Origin: a bacterium
Lineage (GTDB): Bacteria > Auribacterota > UBA3054
Reading direction: 5' to 3'
Length of the DNA stretch: 64,000 nucleotides
Assembly (NCBI GenBank): GCA_017557885.1
Contig: JAFYXV010000001.1
Span: forward strand, 1 to 64,000
Shown one piece after another: positions 33,469-42,502 of this stretch. The notes under the pieces were generated by a model. The model was not told the DNA's origin. It did not search any database and saw nothing but the letters and a program-made list of their open reading frames with translations. Both the position numbers and the translations under genes were made by a program. Numbering within the stretch: position 1 is the first letter of the stretch; each line of letters opens with the position of its first letter.

Positions 33469-36444
33469 ATGTCTAATTGGATATTGAAACTCATCATGGG
33501 CAACCGCAACAAGCGGGTCGTGAGGCGTCTGCGTCCCATAGTGGCGAAGGTCAACGCCCAGGAAGAGCTTTATCAGAAACTTAGCGACGATGAGATAAAG
33601 GCCAAGACCGCGGAATTCAAGGAAAGGCTCGCCAAAGGCGAGACTCTTGACGATCTTATGATCGAGGCTTTCGCGGTAATAAAGAACGTCTGCCGGAGGC
33701 TGTGCGGGCAGAGCTGGGAAGTCTGCGGTTCGCCTTACCTCTGGAACATGATCCCCTATGACGTCCAGATATTGGGCGGCATCGTTTTGCACCGGGGCGC
33801 CATTTCCGAGATGGCCACCGGCGAGGGCAAGACCCTGGTCTCTATTTTCCCCATTTATCTCAACGCCCTGACCGGCAGAGGCGTCCACGTCGTGACGGTG
33901 AACGACTATCTGGCCCGCCGCGACTCCCAGTGGAACAAGGGCGTTTTCGACTTCCTGGGCATCACCGTCGGCTGCATCCAGAACCAGATGGATCCCGCGG
34001 AAAGAAGGATCCAGTACAACTGCGACGTCACCTACGGAACGAACAGCGAGTTCGGCTTCGACTATCTTAGGGACAACGGCATGGCCATGCGCAAGGAAGA
34101 AATGGTGCAGCGCGGCCACTATTACGCCATCATCGACGAGGTGGACTCCATCCTTATCGACGAAGCCAGGACGCCTCTTATCATCTCCGGTCCGGTGGGC
34201 GTCTCCAAGGAGAACAATTACCAGGAGATCAAAGGCCTGGTCCAGAATCTGGTCAACAAGCAGCTTATAATGTGCAACGACATGCTGCACACCGCCAAAG
34301 AGCTTTTGAAGACCGGAGACGAGAACGACCGCTACAGAGCCGGCCGGTTGATGTATATCGTCAGGAAGGGCAACCCCAAGAACCATCTTCTGACGAAGAT
34401 GATGGAGGATCCGGACAATCATAAGCTTCTGGAAAAGATCCACGCCGACCTGATCGCCGACATGAAGCGAAAAGAGCTGCACAAGATCACGGAAGACCTT
34501 TATTTCGCCATGGACGAGAAGTCCAACGAAGTTTTCCTGACCGACAAAGGCCTGGCGACGCTCTCCCCCGAGGATCAGTCGAAATTCATCCTGCAGGATC
34601 CCGTGGAAGAGACCATGAAGATCGACGAGGACGAAGGTTTGACGGCTGATGAGAAAGTCGCCAAAAAGGAAGCCTTCCAGAAAGTCTATCACGAGACCAG
34701 CGAAAGGCTGCACAACCTCTCCCAGCTCATGAGAGCGTACGTGCTTTTCGAAAAGGACGTGAACTACGTGGTGCAGGAAGGAAAAGTCCTTATCGTGGAC
34801 GAATTCACCGGCCGCATCATGCCGGGCCGCCGCTACAGCGACGGACTGCACAGCGCCCTGGAAGCCAAGGAGAACGTCAAGATCGAAGGCGAATCCCAGA
34901 CTTACGCCACCATCACGATCCAGAACTATTTCCGCCTTTACGAGAAGCTGGCCGGCATGACCGGCACGGCTGAAACGGAAGCCGAGGAGTTCCAGCAGAT
35001 CTACCGTCTGGACGTGGTCTCCATCCCGACCAACAAGCCGGTGCAGAGAAAAGACCTCAACGATGTCGTTTACAAGACCAGAAGGGAAAAATACAACGCC
35101 GTCATCAGGGACATCAGCCGCTGCTACGAAAAGGGCCAGCCGGTCCTGGTGGGCACCGTCACGGTGGACCAGTCGGAAGTTCTTTCCCGAATGCTCCAGC
35201 GTCTCAAGATCCCCCACAGCGTATTGAACGCCAAGTACCATGAAAGGGAAGCGGAGATCGTGGCCCAGGCCGGTCAGAAAGGCAGCGTGACCATCGCCAC
35301 CAATATGGCGGGCCGCGGCACCGACATTAAACTGGGCCCCGGCGTCCCCGAACTCGGAGGCTTGCACATCATCGGCACGGAGCGCCATGAATCACGCCGC
35401 ATCGACCGTCAGCTCAGAGGCCGTTCCGGCCGTCAGGGCGACCCGGGCTCCTCCAGGTTCTATGTTTCCCTGGAAGACGATCTCATGAGGCTCTTCGGCA
35501 GCGACAAGATCGCCGCCATAATGGAAAAGATGGGCATGCAGGAGAACGAGGAGCTGCAGCACCCGCTTCTCAACCGCTCCATCGAGACGGCCCAGAAGAG
35601 AGTAGAGCAAAGAAACTTCGGCATAAGAAAGCACACCCTGGAATTCGACGACGTCATGAACAAGCAGCGCGCCGTCATCTATGAGTTCCGCACCCACCTT
35701 CTGACGACGGACGACATCAGGGAAGACGCCAGGCAGTTCCTGGATGACGCAGCGGGCAACATCGTGGACGACTTCATGGCGGCTCAGGGCGAGTTCAAGG
35801 AAGTGACGCAGGACATGGTGAACCAGTTCGTCGCGAAAGTGATGGCGCTTTTCCCCGTCAGACTGGTCAGGGACGACGTGGCCAAGCTGATGAAGAACCC
35901 CGCCGAACTGCAGCGTTACTTGAGGGACGCCGTCTGGGCGGCCTATGACATAAAGATCCAGCGCGAAGGCGAGGAATTTATCAGTCAGCTTGAGCACTAC
36001 GTCTTCTTGACGACCATCGACAGGTTCTGGAAAGACCATCTCTATGAGATGGACGGCCTGCGCGAGTCCGTTTACTTAAGGTCCTACGGTCAGAAAGACC
36101 CGCTTTTGGAATACAAGAGGGAAGCCCACCACATCTTCACCACCATGATGGAAAGTCTGGCCGGTGAAATTGCCAAATCGCTCTTCCATCTAACTAAAAA
36201 TCCCGAGGCCTTCATGGACATGAGCAACGCGACTTACAGCTATAGCGACGTCAGCAGCAACTCCGCGGCTTCGCCGAAGATCCAGATCTCCGACGACAGC
36301 ATGCACATGTCGGACGTGGCCTACAGCGGCGCCGGCGGCGCCCTGAAACAGAAGACCATTGTCAGGACCCAGCCCAAGGTCGGCAGGAACGACCCCTGCC
36401 CCTGCGGAAGCGGAAAGAAATATAAAAACTGCTGTGGACAATAA
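33469..36444 (+). CDS. secA: Preprotein translocase ATPase SecA
   Basis: 991 residues, full length. SecA drives secretory proteins through SecYEG. Visible: N-terminal [12 protein letters not shown], Walker [19 protein letters not shown], Walker [16 protein letters not shown], the preprotein-crosslinking region, [29 protein letters not shown], and the C-terminal zinc site [13 protein letters not shown] that binds SecB and phospholipid. A GGAG-type site precedes ATG 33469. Promoter lies in the 33-bp repeat, so the upstream MNT-HEPN insertion left secA with its own promoter copy. Confidence 0.99.
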   Translation: MSNWILKLIMGNRNKRVVRRLRPIVAKVNAQEELYQKLSDDEIKAKTAEFKERLAKGETLDDLMIEAFAVIKNVCRRLCGQSWEVCGSPYLWNMIPYDVQILGGIVLHRGAISEMATGEGKTLVSIFPIYLNALTGRGVHVVTVNDYLARRDSQWNKGVFDFLGITVGCIQNQMDPAERRIQYNCDVTYGTNSEFGFDYLRDNGMAMRKEEMVQRGHYYAIIDEVDSILIDEARTPLIISGPVGVSKENNYQEIKGLVQNLVNKQLIMCNDMLHTAKELLKTGDENDRYRAGRLMYIVRKGNPKNHLLTKMMEDPDNHKLLEKIHADLIADMKRKELHKITEDLYFAMDEKSNEVFLTDKGLATLSPEDQSKFILQDPVEETMKIDEDEGLTADEKVAKKEAFQKVYHETSERLHNLSQLMRAYVLFEKDVNYVVQEGKVLIVDEFTGRIMPGRRYSDGLHSALEAKENVKIEGESQTYATITIQNYFRLYEKLAGMTGTAETEAEEFQQIYRLDVVSIPTNKPVQRKDLNDVVYKTRREKYNAVIRDISRCYEKGQPVLVGTVTVDQSEVLSRMLQRLKIPHSVLNAKYHEREAEIVAQAGQKGSVTIATNMAGRGTDIKLGPGVPELGGLHIIGTERHESRRIDRQLRGRSGRQGDPGSSRFYVSLEDDLMRLFGSDKIAAIMEKMGMQENEELQHPLLNRSIETAQKRVEQRNFGIRKHTLEFDDVMNKQRAVIYEFRTHLLTTDDIREDARQFLDDAAGNIVDDFMAAQGEFKEVTQDMVNQFVAKVMALFPVRLVRDDVAKLMKNPAELQRYLRDAVWAAYDIKIQREGEEFISQLEHYVFLTTIDRFWKDHLYEMDGLRESVYLRSYGQKDPLLEYKREAHHIFTTMMESLAGEIAKSLFHLTKNPEAFMDMSNATYSYSDVSSNSAASPKIQISDDSMHMSDVAYSGAGGALKQKTIVRTQPKVGRNDPCPCGSGKKYKNCCGQ

Positions 36445-36448
36445 GACT

Positions 36449-36571
36449 ATGAAAAAACTCGTGATCCTTATGCTTATCGCGGCTTTCGCTTTGAGCGCCT
36501 GCCGCTTCCTGCCGGTCATTTCCGGCGAAAAGGAAAACGTCCGTTACCGCGAAGAGTACGATCCCTTTTAA
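36449..36571 (+). CDS. 40-residue lipoprotein
   Basis: ATG 36449 begins a signal peptide with lipobox LSAC (Cys17), followed by a short tail ending REEYDPF. It starts 4 bases after secA and its stop overlaps the sirtuin start (TAATG), so it is a real small gene in the same operon. Family unknown. Confidence 0.7.
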   Translation: MKKLVILMLIAAFALSACRFLPVISGEKENVRYREEYDPF

Positions 36572-37281
36572 TGAAAGACCTTGCTGAGATCTTGAAAGGC
36601 GACGGCATCGTCTTCTTCGGCGGCGCCGGCGTATCCACGGAATCCGGCATTCCGGATTTCCGGAGCGTGGACGGTCTTTACAACCAGAAGTACGACTATC
36701 CTCCGGAAACGATCCTAAGCCACTCCTTCTTCTTCGAACATACGAAGGAGTTCTTCCGTTTTTACCGCGACAAGATCTTGATAGAAGGCGTTAAGCCCAA
36801 CAAGGCGCACCTGGCCCTGGCCAAACTGGAGCGGGAAGGCAAGCTTATTTCCGTAGTGACCCAGAACATCGACGCTTTGCACACCAAGGCCGGCAGCAAG
36901 CGCGTTTGGGAACTCCACGGATCGGTGGCCCGCAACTACTGCCTGAACTGCGGCAAAAGCTTCGACCTCGACTACATCAAGAATTCTGAGGGCATTCCTC
37001 TCTGCTCCTGCGGCGGCTACATCAAGCCCGACGTGGTCCTCTATGAGGAATCCCTGGACAACGATACCGTCAGCGGCGCCGTCAAGGACATCATGCGCGC
37101 CAAAACGCTCATAGTCGGCGGAACGTCCTTAAACGTCTATCCCGCCGCAGGCCTCTTAAATTACTTCAAGGGCGACACCATCGTGCTCATCAACAAGAGC
37201 GCCACGCCTTACGACCGCAACGCCGATCTTCTGATCCGCGAACCCATCGGCGAGACCTTGGGCGCCGCGGTTGGAATCTAA
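36571..37281 (+). CDS. cobB: Sir2-family NAD-dependent protein deacylase
   Basis: 236 residues. Removes acyl groups from protein lysines using NAD. Signatures: GGAGVSTESGIPDFR (13-27), TQNIDALHTKAG, the catalytic ELHGS, a zinc site formed by CLNCG and CSCGG, and IVGGTSLNVYPAAG. It is of the short CobB type. Coupled to the preceding lipoprotein gene by a 1-base overlap. Confidence 0.95.
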   Translation: MKDLAEILKGDGIVFFGGAGVSTESGIPDFRSVDGLYNQKYDYPPETILSHSFFFEHTKEFFRFYRDKILIEGVKPNKAHLALAKLEREGKLISVVTQNIDALHTKAGSKRVWELHGSVARNYCLNCGKSFDLDYIKNSEGIPLCSCGGYIKPDVVLYEESLDNDTVSGAVKDIMRAKTLIVGGTSLNVYPAAGLLNYFKGDTIVLINKSATPYDRNADLLIREPIGETLGAAVGI

Positions 37282-37358
37282 AGAATAAAAGAACATTTGG
37301 CAGTTAACCATCACTGTCTGACAATTCGGCGGCAACGCTGATAAAAAAAGGAGATTTT

Positions 37359-37838
37359 ATGGATAAGGAAAACACTTTGTACCTGGATCTGAAAGACGGA
37401 CGCGTAGTGATCGAGCTTTTCCCCGACAAAGCGCCCAAGCATGTCGCCCGCATCAAGGAGCTGGTTCGCGAAGGCTTTTACGACGGCATAGTTTTCCATC
37501 GCGTCATCGCGGGCTTTATGGCTCAGACCGGCGACCCCTGGGGCAACGGCACCGGCGGCAGCGGCCAGAAAATAAAAGCTGAATTCAACGACGAGCCGCA
37601 CGTCCGCGGAACGGTCTCCATGGCGCGCGCCATGGATCCCGACAGCGCCGACAGCCAGTTCTTCATCTGTTTTGAAGACGCGCGTTTCCTGGATCAGAAC
37701 TACACCGTTTGGGGAAAAGTTGTCCAGGGCATGGAGTTCGTTGACAATATTAAAAAGGGCGACCCAAGGGCGAACGGAGCGGTCTCCAATCCGGACAAAA
37801 TCGTGAAAATGCAGGTGGCTGCCGACGTAAAAGAATAA
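37359..37838 (+). CDS. Peptidyl-prolyl cis-trans isomerase, cyclophilin type
   Basis: 159 residues, cytoplasmic form without signal peptide. FHRVIAGFMAQTGDP (residues about 47-61), GTGGSG, MARAMDPDSADSQFFI and WGKVVQGMEFVD are cyclophilin hallmarks. A strong AAAAAGGAG site precedes ATG 37359. Convergent with rpsD, with the bidirectional terminator at 37951-37976 between them. Confidence 0.95.
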   Translation: MDKENTLYLDLKDGRVVIELFPDKAPKHVARIKELVREGFYDGIVFHRVIAGFMAQTGDPWGNGTGGSGQKIKAEFNDEPHVRGTVSMARAMDPDSADSQFFICFEDARFLDQNYTVWGKVVQGMEFVDNIKKGDPRANGAVSNPDKIVKMQVAADVKE

Positions 37839-37869
37839 TTTCTGCAATCATTTAGGGATCTAAGCTACT

Positions 37870-37905
37870 GTATCAAATCTTGGGATTAATCCCAACGTTT
37901 GATAC
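37870..37905. repeat. 36-base near-perfect palindrome
   Basis: GTATCAAA (37870-37877) pairs with TTTGATAC (37898-37905), and inside it TTGGGAT pairs with ATCCCAA, separated only by a 2-base mismatch region. Lies between ppi and the bidirectional terminator. No T-run; could be an operator or an RNA 3' element. Confidence 0.6.
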
Positions 37906-37950
37906 ACATGTCAGTCTGTCAAAATACTTTTTGAAACAACCGGCAATAAA

Positions 37951-37980
37951 AAAACGGCCGCGTGAGCGGCCGTTTTTTTG
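37951..37980. terminator. Bidirectional intrinsic terminator between cyclophilin and rpsD
   Basis: Stem AAAACGGCCGC (37951-37961) with GCGGCCGTTTT (37966-37976), GTGA loop, A-run on the left and T-run on the right, serving both convergent genes. Confidence 0.92.
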
Positions 37981-38001
37981 TGCTGTCTGTAAGCGTTTTC
38001 C

Positions 38002-38610
38002 TTACTGTCTGGCGTAGAACTCAACCACCAGCGACACGTCGCAGATGACGGGAACTTCGTCGCGCTGAGGAAGGCTTACCAGCGTGCAGGTCAGGTCCTT
38101 TTCCGAAACGGAAAGGTAAGCGGGAGCCGGCTGACGGCGTTCCATGGCGTCCTTGACGATCTGCAGCTGTTTAGACTTTTCGTTGACGCTGACCACATCG
38201 CCCGGCTTCACGCAATAGGAAGGAATGTTGACCTTTTTGCCATTCACTTCGACATGCGCATGGGAGACGAACTGGCGGGCGGCGTAGATGGTCGGCGCGA
38301 AGCCGGCTCTCAGGACGACCGCATCCAGACGAGTCTCCAGAAGCTGGACCATGGTCTCACCGGTGTTGGTGGCCTTGGCGGCCGCCTTGCGGTAGTAGTT
38401 TACCATCTGTCGTTCGTGCACGTTGTACTGGCAACGGAGGCGCTGCTTTTCAATCAGCTGGCGCTTGTATTCCGACAGTTTGGAGCGTCTGGTGTTTCCG
38501 CCGTGCTGTCCCGGGGGATTGGGGCGGCGTTCCATGACTTTGCTAGCCTTCGGAGTGATGGCTACGCCAAGGCGGCGGGAGAGACGAACCTTAGGTCCTT
38601 TGTAATTCAT
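38002..38610 (-). CDS. rpsD: 30S ribosomal protein S4
   Basis: 202 residues from the ATG at 38610 (protein starts MNYKGPKVRLSRRLG); an upstream ATG at 38643 adds 11 unlikely residues. S4 is a primary 16S rRNA-binding protein. Seen are RRPNPPGQHGG, SEYKRQLIEKQRLR, NTGETMVQLLETRLDAVV and the S4 RNA-binding domain AARQFVSHAHVEVNGKKVN. It stands alone rather than in an alpha operon and is divergently separated from other ribosomal genes. Confidence 0.97.
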   Translation of the reverse strand: MNYKGPKVRLSRRLGVAITPKASKVMERRPNPPGQHGGNTRRSKLSEYKRQLIEKQRLRCQYNVHERQMVNYYRKAAAKATNTGETMVQLLETRLDAVVLRAGFAPTIYAARQFVSHAHVEVNGKKVNIPSYCVKPGDVVSVNEKSKQLQIVKDAMERRQPAPAYLSVSEKDLTCTLVSLPQRDEVPVICDVSLVVEFYARQ

Positions 38611-38688
38611 AAGTATGATTCCAAAGTATTTGTTAATGTCCACGCATCTGTCTTACTGCTTTTCAGACAAAATTATACGTGGGCTGAA

Positions 38689-38718
38689 ATGATATCAAAT
38701 GAGTTGTTTAAAAGTCAA
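38689..38718 (-). promoter_or_regulatory. Promoter of rpsD
   Basis: On the minus strand: TTGACT (38713-38718), an 18-base spacer ending TTTGA, then TATCAT (38689-38694). It sits just beyond the stop codon of the FGE-like gene transcribed in the same direction. Confidence 0.55.
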
Positions 38719-38720
38719 GG

Positions 38721-39989
38721 TTAATAATGGATCGCAATGCGGAAACCGCAGTTGCCGTTCTTAGCGTCTTTGGACATTCTCATGGCCATGCGGCAGTGGG
38801 CGGGAGTGTCGGTCTTGTAGATGCCTCCGCCCTTGCAGCAGAAATTCGCTTTCTTTGAATAGTTGCCGACCGGGTCTGTCACAGAGGCAGTGCCAAGGTT
38901 TTTCGATAAGCGGTCAAGGCAGTAATCCCAGGCATTGCCGTGCATATCGTAAAGTCCGTTCAGGCCGGGAGTCAACAATCCAACTTCTTTGACTTCGCTG
39001 TTTGGATCAGCATTCCAGGCGACGTTCGTCGTGTGGGACCAATCGGCCACTTGATTTGGATAAAAAGAAACGCCGTCATTCCAGACATAATCGCCGTGAT
39101 AAGTTCCGTCGCAATTGTAATCTCCATTGGCAGCGTAAGTCCCGTCGCCCTTGTCTCTGGCGGCCATTTCCCACTCGGCTTCCGTCGGCAGGTCGAATAT
39201 GAGACCGTGTTTAGTTTTCTGGCGCAGCGTGCCGAAGAAACTGCCCTCATCTACTCTGTAGTCGGTCTTGTCAGGCCAGGTCATGCCGTAGGTTTCGCCG
39301 CGCAGCTCTTTCTCTTGTATCTGGACTCTGGGCAGCTTGCTGTTTCTGCCTGTCTGGATATTCATTATCCTCGAGTACTGGTCTGCAGTGGTTTCAAGCA
39401 CGCCGATGTATATGGGCCTGGTGATCGTCACCTGATGCTTGTCTTCGGGAATGCCGCCCGGTTGTCTGTTCGGTTCGTCCGAGGCGGAGCCCATGTAGAA
39501 GGTTCCCTGGTTGATCCTTCTGAACCAGACATTTGTGGTTTTGCAGGCGTTATTATGGCCAACATTCGCCGGGCCGGTCGCGCTGGGACTCAGGGTGTAG
39601 TCGGCGAGATCCAACTTAAGGTAAGTCGAAGCGGTTCCGCTGACGTCCAGGGCGATCACGTTGAATTTGGCGTCGTCGGTGTCAGTACTTGGCTTGTCCA
39701 CAGTGGAGTTCCAGGTGATTCTTTTTACGCCGGATCCAAGTACGATGCCGCAGGCTCCCTCGCCTTCGATGGAGCTAAGTGCGAAAATGGTGCCGTCTTC
39801 GATCTGGCCTTGGAAAGCCACGCGGAAAACAGGGAACGTCGCATTGGAGGTTAAGGTATAGTCGATGTCAACCTTGCCGTTCCAGGGCCAGCGCTGGGAA
39901 GCGGTGACGCTGGTCAGCGTGCTGTTTGCCATAACTGACGCGGCGGCAGTTAAAGACAGCAAAAGTAAAAATAGAGTTCTGTTGTTCAC
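38721..39989 (-). CDS. Secreted FGE/SUMF1-fold protein
   Basis: 422 residues from GTG 39989, chosen for the GAGGTG site just upstream and by analogy with its paralogue. Signal peptide ends near VMA-N. An N-terminal beta domain (about 20-140; QRWPWNGKVDIDYTL, GVKRITWN) precedes the FGE-fold domain: GTFYMGSASDE, FDLPTEAEWEMAARD, NGLYDMHGNAWDYCLD and GFRIAIHY. The paired catalytic Cys of true FGE is not in the expected place, so the activity is unknown. Paralogue of 40919-42250; third in a minus-strand group with the PEP-CTERM gene 10 bases upstream. Confidence 0.85.
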   Translation of the reverse strand: MNNRTLFLLLLSLTAAASVMANSTLTSVTASQRWPWNGKVDIDYTLTSNATFPVFRVAFQGQIEDGTIFALSSIEGEGACGIVLGSGVKRITWNSTVDKPSTDTDDAKFNVIALDVSGTASTYLKLDLADYTLSPSATGPANVGHNNACKTTNVWFRRINQGTFYMGSASDEPNRQPGGIPEDKHQVTITRPIYIGVLETTADQYSRIMNIQTGRNSKLPRVQIQEKELRGETYGMTWPDKTDYRVDEGSFFGTLRQKTKHGLIFDLPTEAEWEMAARDKGDGTYAANGDYNCDGTYHGDYVWNDGVSFYPNQVADWSHTTNVAWNADPNSEVKEVGLLTPGLNGLYDMHGNAWDYCLDRLSKNLGTASVTDPVGNYSKKANFCCKGGGIYKTDTPAHCRMAMRMSKDAKNGNCGFRIAIHY

Positions 39990-39999
39990 TTTATACACC

Positions 40000-40899
40000 T
40001 CAGTTTAATTTTCTATAGGAAAGTCCGAAAAGGATGAGCGCCATCAAAGCAAGGGAAGGCTCCGGCGTGATCGTAATGGATGTGGTGCTAGTGACAGTAT
40101 CGAAGATCGCGGTGGGATCGTCGTTGTCATAGATCGTGTAGTTGAGCGTGTAGGTGTCGCCCCTCGGCAGGTCTCCCGGGTCAACGGAGGTGTAATTCCA
40201 CCTGTAAGTGCCTTCTCCTTCCACAGAGCTTGTCATGATGTCGTAGGTGTCGCCAGAGGACATTGAGAAGAAGCCCATGATGCCGCTGGCGCCCTGATCG
40301 GTGGCGTAAAGTTTAAACTTCCTGTCGAAGCCTTTGCCGTTCAGAGCCCACTTGGCGCTGTAAGCGATGTAGTCGGTGGGCTTGAGCTCGATGCTCTTGC
40401 CTGAGGCAATATTATAGGTGTCCAATGTATAATTGGAGGACCAGGTCGGAGGCAGAGGGTCGCCGGAACCTATGGTGACGTAAGCGGTGTCGGTGCAAAG
40501 GACATTGCCCATGCCGTCTTTGACTTCATGGATCAGCGTGTAATGGAGATGTCGCGGCAGGGAAAGGATATCCTCGTCTGCGTAGTTCCAGTAGCATTTG
40601 CCGTATTCGCCGTCATAGACGTTGCGGTAAATATAGTACGGCCTGATCATATTGTTTTCCGCTCTGACGGTCGATACTCTGTCGTAGCCGTAGGCCCAGT
40701 CCGAGCCGAAAGTTATGGGATCCATTACGGAGATCAGAAATTCAGTTCCGAGATCTACGTTGTTAAGCTCAATGCCTGATGACCAAACGCTCTCGGCGGC
40801 GGGGTCGGTCTCCCAACCGGCCACAACAGGGGCGGAGAGGAAGACCGCCAGAATGGCCAAGGTCGTGTTTTTAATAAGAATATCTTTCATTTTGTTCAT
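40000..40899 (-). CDS. PEP-CTERM sorted surface protein
   Basis: 299 residues. N-terminal signal peptide (cleavage near VVAG) and a C-terminal exosortase signal: Pro-Glu-Pro at 279-281, a hydrophobic helix ALMALILFGL and a basic end YRKLN. Between them is a beta-rich body with repeated motifs such as LPRHLHYTLIHE and LPRGDTYTLNYT, suggesting two or more similar domains. An exosortase would process and anchor it in the outer envelope or matrix. Sits between two FGE-like secreted proteins, probably in one operon. Confidence 0.9.
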   Translation of the reverse strand: MNKMKDILIKNTTLAILAVFLSAPVVAGWETDPAAESVWSSGIELNNVDLGTEFLISVMDPITFGSDWAYGYDRVSTVRAENNMIRPYYIYRNVYDGEYGKCYWNYADEDILSLPRHLHYTLIHEVKDGMGNVLCTDTAYVTIGSGDPLPPTWSSNYTLDTYNIASGKSIELKPTDYIAYSAKWALNGKGFDRKFKLYATDQGASGIMGFFSMSSGDTYDIMTSSVEGEGTYRWNYTSVDPGDLPRGDTYTLNYTIYDNDDPTAIFDTVTSTTSITITPEPSLALMALILFGLSYRKLN

Positions 40900-40918
40900 T
40901 AAGATATTTGTTCAGTTT

Positions 40919-42250
40919 TTAAAAAACGATTGCAATGCGGAAACCTATGTTGGTGGTTCTGGCGTTTCTGCCCATTCTCATGGCCATGCGGCAATAGTTG
41001 GTGGGGTCGCTTACATAGACGCTGCCGCTCTTGACGATGAATCTGGTGTCCGAAGCATCGCCAACGGGGTCGGTCACAGCGCTGGTGCCGAGATGGACGG
41101 AAAGGCGGTCAAGGCAATATTCCCAGGCGTTGCCGTGGATGTCGTAGAGCCCGTTTATGCCGGGTTCCTTCAAGCCGACATCGTGGACGGCGCTGTTCGG
41201 ATCCTGACACCAACCGAGTCTGGCCATGTCGGTGTAGTCCACCACATTCGTGGTATATGATCTTTCGGGATCAAGAGGATCTTCAACCACCTTGGTCTTC
41301 CAGAAAGATGAGCCGTCGTTCCAGACTTTGTCGCCGTGGAAAGTGCCGTCGTAGTTATAAATTCCGTCATCGTCGTAAGTCCCGTCGCCCTTGTCCCTGG
41401 CGGCCATTTCCCACTGGGCTTCCGTCGGCAGGTCGAATTTCAGGCTGTAGCCGGTCTTCTGGCGCAGCCTGCCGAAGAAACTGTTGCCGTCAACTCTGTG
41501 GTCGGTCTCGGTAGGCCAGGTCGCTCCGTAAGCGGTGCCGCGCAGATCGTCCATGTTGACTGATACCGCCGGGGTCTTTGTGCTGGAAGAGGAGCCGGAA
41601 TTGATCATCGCATACTGGGCTGCGGTGCATTCGAAAATACCGATATAGAAAGGCTTCGTGATCGTCACCTCGTGCTTGTCTTCATAGACTGTGGGGTTGA
41701 CGGAGGGTTCTCTGCCAGGTTCGGTCGGATCGGAGCCCATGTAGTAGGTCCCGGGATTGATCCTTTTGAAATAAATCTTCCAGGTCTTGTAGGCATCCCG
41801 CGAAGGATTGTCATTCGAAAGATCCGGACCGGCCATGGTGTAGCTCATGGTGTAATTGTTAAGATCCAGGATAAGGTATTCGGCGGCCTTGGTGACGTCC
41901 AGGGCGATGATGCCGACCTTCACACTGCTGGAATCGGTATTCGGCTTGTCAATTGAAGCATCCCAGGTGACTCTTTTCACGCCGGCAGCAAAGGTGACGC
42001 CGCAGGCGCCGTCGCCTTCAAGGGTGTTGAGGGCGAATGCTTCGCCGTTCCCTATCTGGCCGTAGAAAGCGGTGCGGAATACCGGGCTGGGCGAGGTGGA
42101 GGACAGGGTGTAGTTAATGTCCACCTTGCCGTTCCAGGGCCAGCGCTGAGCGCAGCTGATATTCGTTACCTGGCTGGGGGTAAGATCAGCCAGAACGGAT
42201 ACGGCAGCTGTCAAGGCAAGCAAAAGAGCAAATACAGATCTGCTGTTCAC
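40919..42250 (-). CDS. Secreted FGE/SUMF1-fold protein (paralogue)
   Basis: 443 residues from GTG 42250, preceded by AGAGGA; an upstream frame to 42310 would add residues before the signal peptide. Signal peptide ends near SVLA-D. Same architecture as 38721-39989: QRWPWNGKVDINYTL in the beta domain, GTYYMGSDPTEPG, FDLPTEAQWEMAARD, NGLYDIHGNAWEYCLD and GFRIAIVF. The RGGS motif near the end is altered to KSGS. First gene of the FGE/PEP-CTERM/FGE group. Confidence 0.86.
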   Translation of the reverse strand: MNSRSVFALLLALTAAVSVLADLTPSQVTNISCAQRWPWNGKVDINYTLSSTSPSPVFRTAFYGQIGNGEAFALNTLEGDGACGVTFAAGVKRVTWDASIDKPNTDSSSVKVGIIALDVTKAAEYLILDLNNYTMSYTMAGPDLSNDNPSRDAYKTWKIYFKRINPGTYYMGSDPTEPGREPSVNPTVYEDKHEVTITKPFYIGIFECTAAQYAMINSGSSSSTKTPAVSVNMDDLRGTAYGATWPTETDHRVDGNSFFGRLRQKTGYSLKFDLPTEAQWEMAARDKGDGTYDDDGIYNYDGTFHGDKVWNDGSSFWKTKVVEDPLDPERSYTTNVVDYTDMARLGWCQDPNSAVHDVGLKEPGINGLYDIHGNAWEYCLDRLSVHLGTSAVTDPVGDASDTRFIVKSGSVYVSDPTNYCRMAMRMGRNARTTNIGFRIAIVF

Positions 42251-42433
42251 GTTAGTTCCTCTATTTGTTAAGTCGCGTTTATAGACGCACCGAAAATACA
42301 GTGCATCCACTTATCTCATTATATAATTTTAACGGTTCAAAAATACTATCAAAACAAGCCTTGAAATGCAAGCGAATTATCCTTCTGGGGATAAAAGGCT
42401 TTATTGCAAACACTTAATCTGAATACCAAAGCC

Positions 42434-42475
42434 GCGGCAAGATCGCTTCCGCAAAGGAAGCGAGGTTTTTGCCGC
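42434..42475. repeat. Nested stem-loop
   Basis: Outer arms GCGGCAA/TTGCCGC (42434-42440, 42469-42475) enclose inner arms CGCTTCC/GGAAGCG (42444-42450, 42456-42462). It lies in the 252-base spacer between the sialate esterase and the FGE group and is probably a 3' structure of the esterase transcript. Nothing else recognisable is in that spacer. Confidence 0.5.
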
Positions 42476-42502
42476 AAATGCCATCATTTCAAGATTTTTG
42501 GC

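Noticed and set aside
33463-35388. 641-codon open frame antisense to secA
   Set aside because: Shadow of secA third-position bias; no start signal and no recognisable motif.
42434-42475. Intrinsic terminator of the minus-strand esterase
   Set aside because: The nested stem has no T-run on the minus strand; kept only as a repeat.
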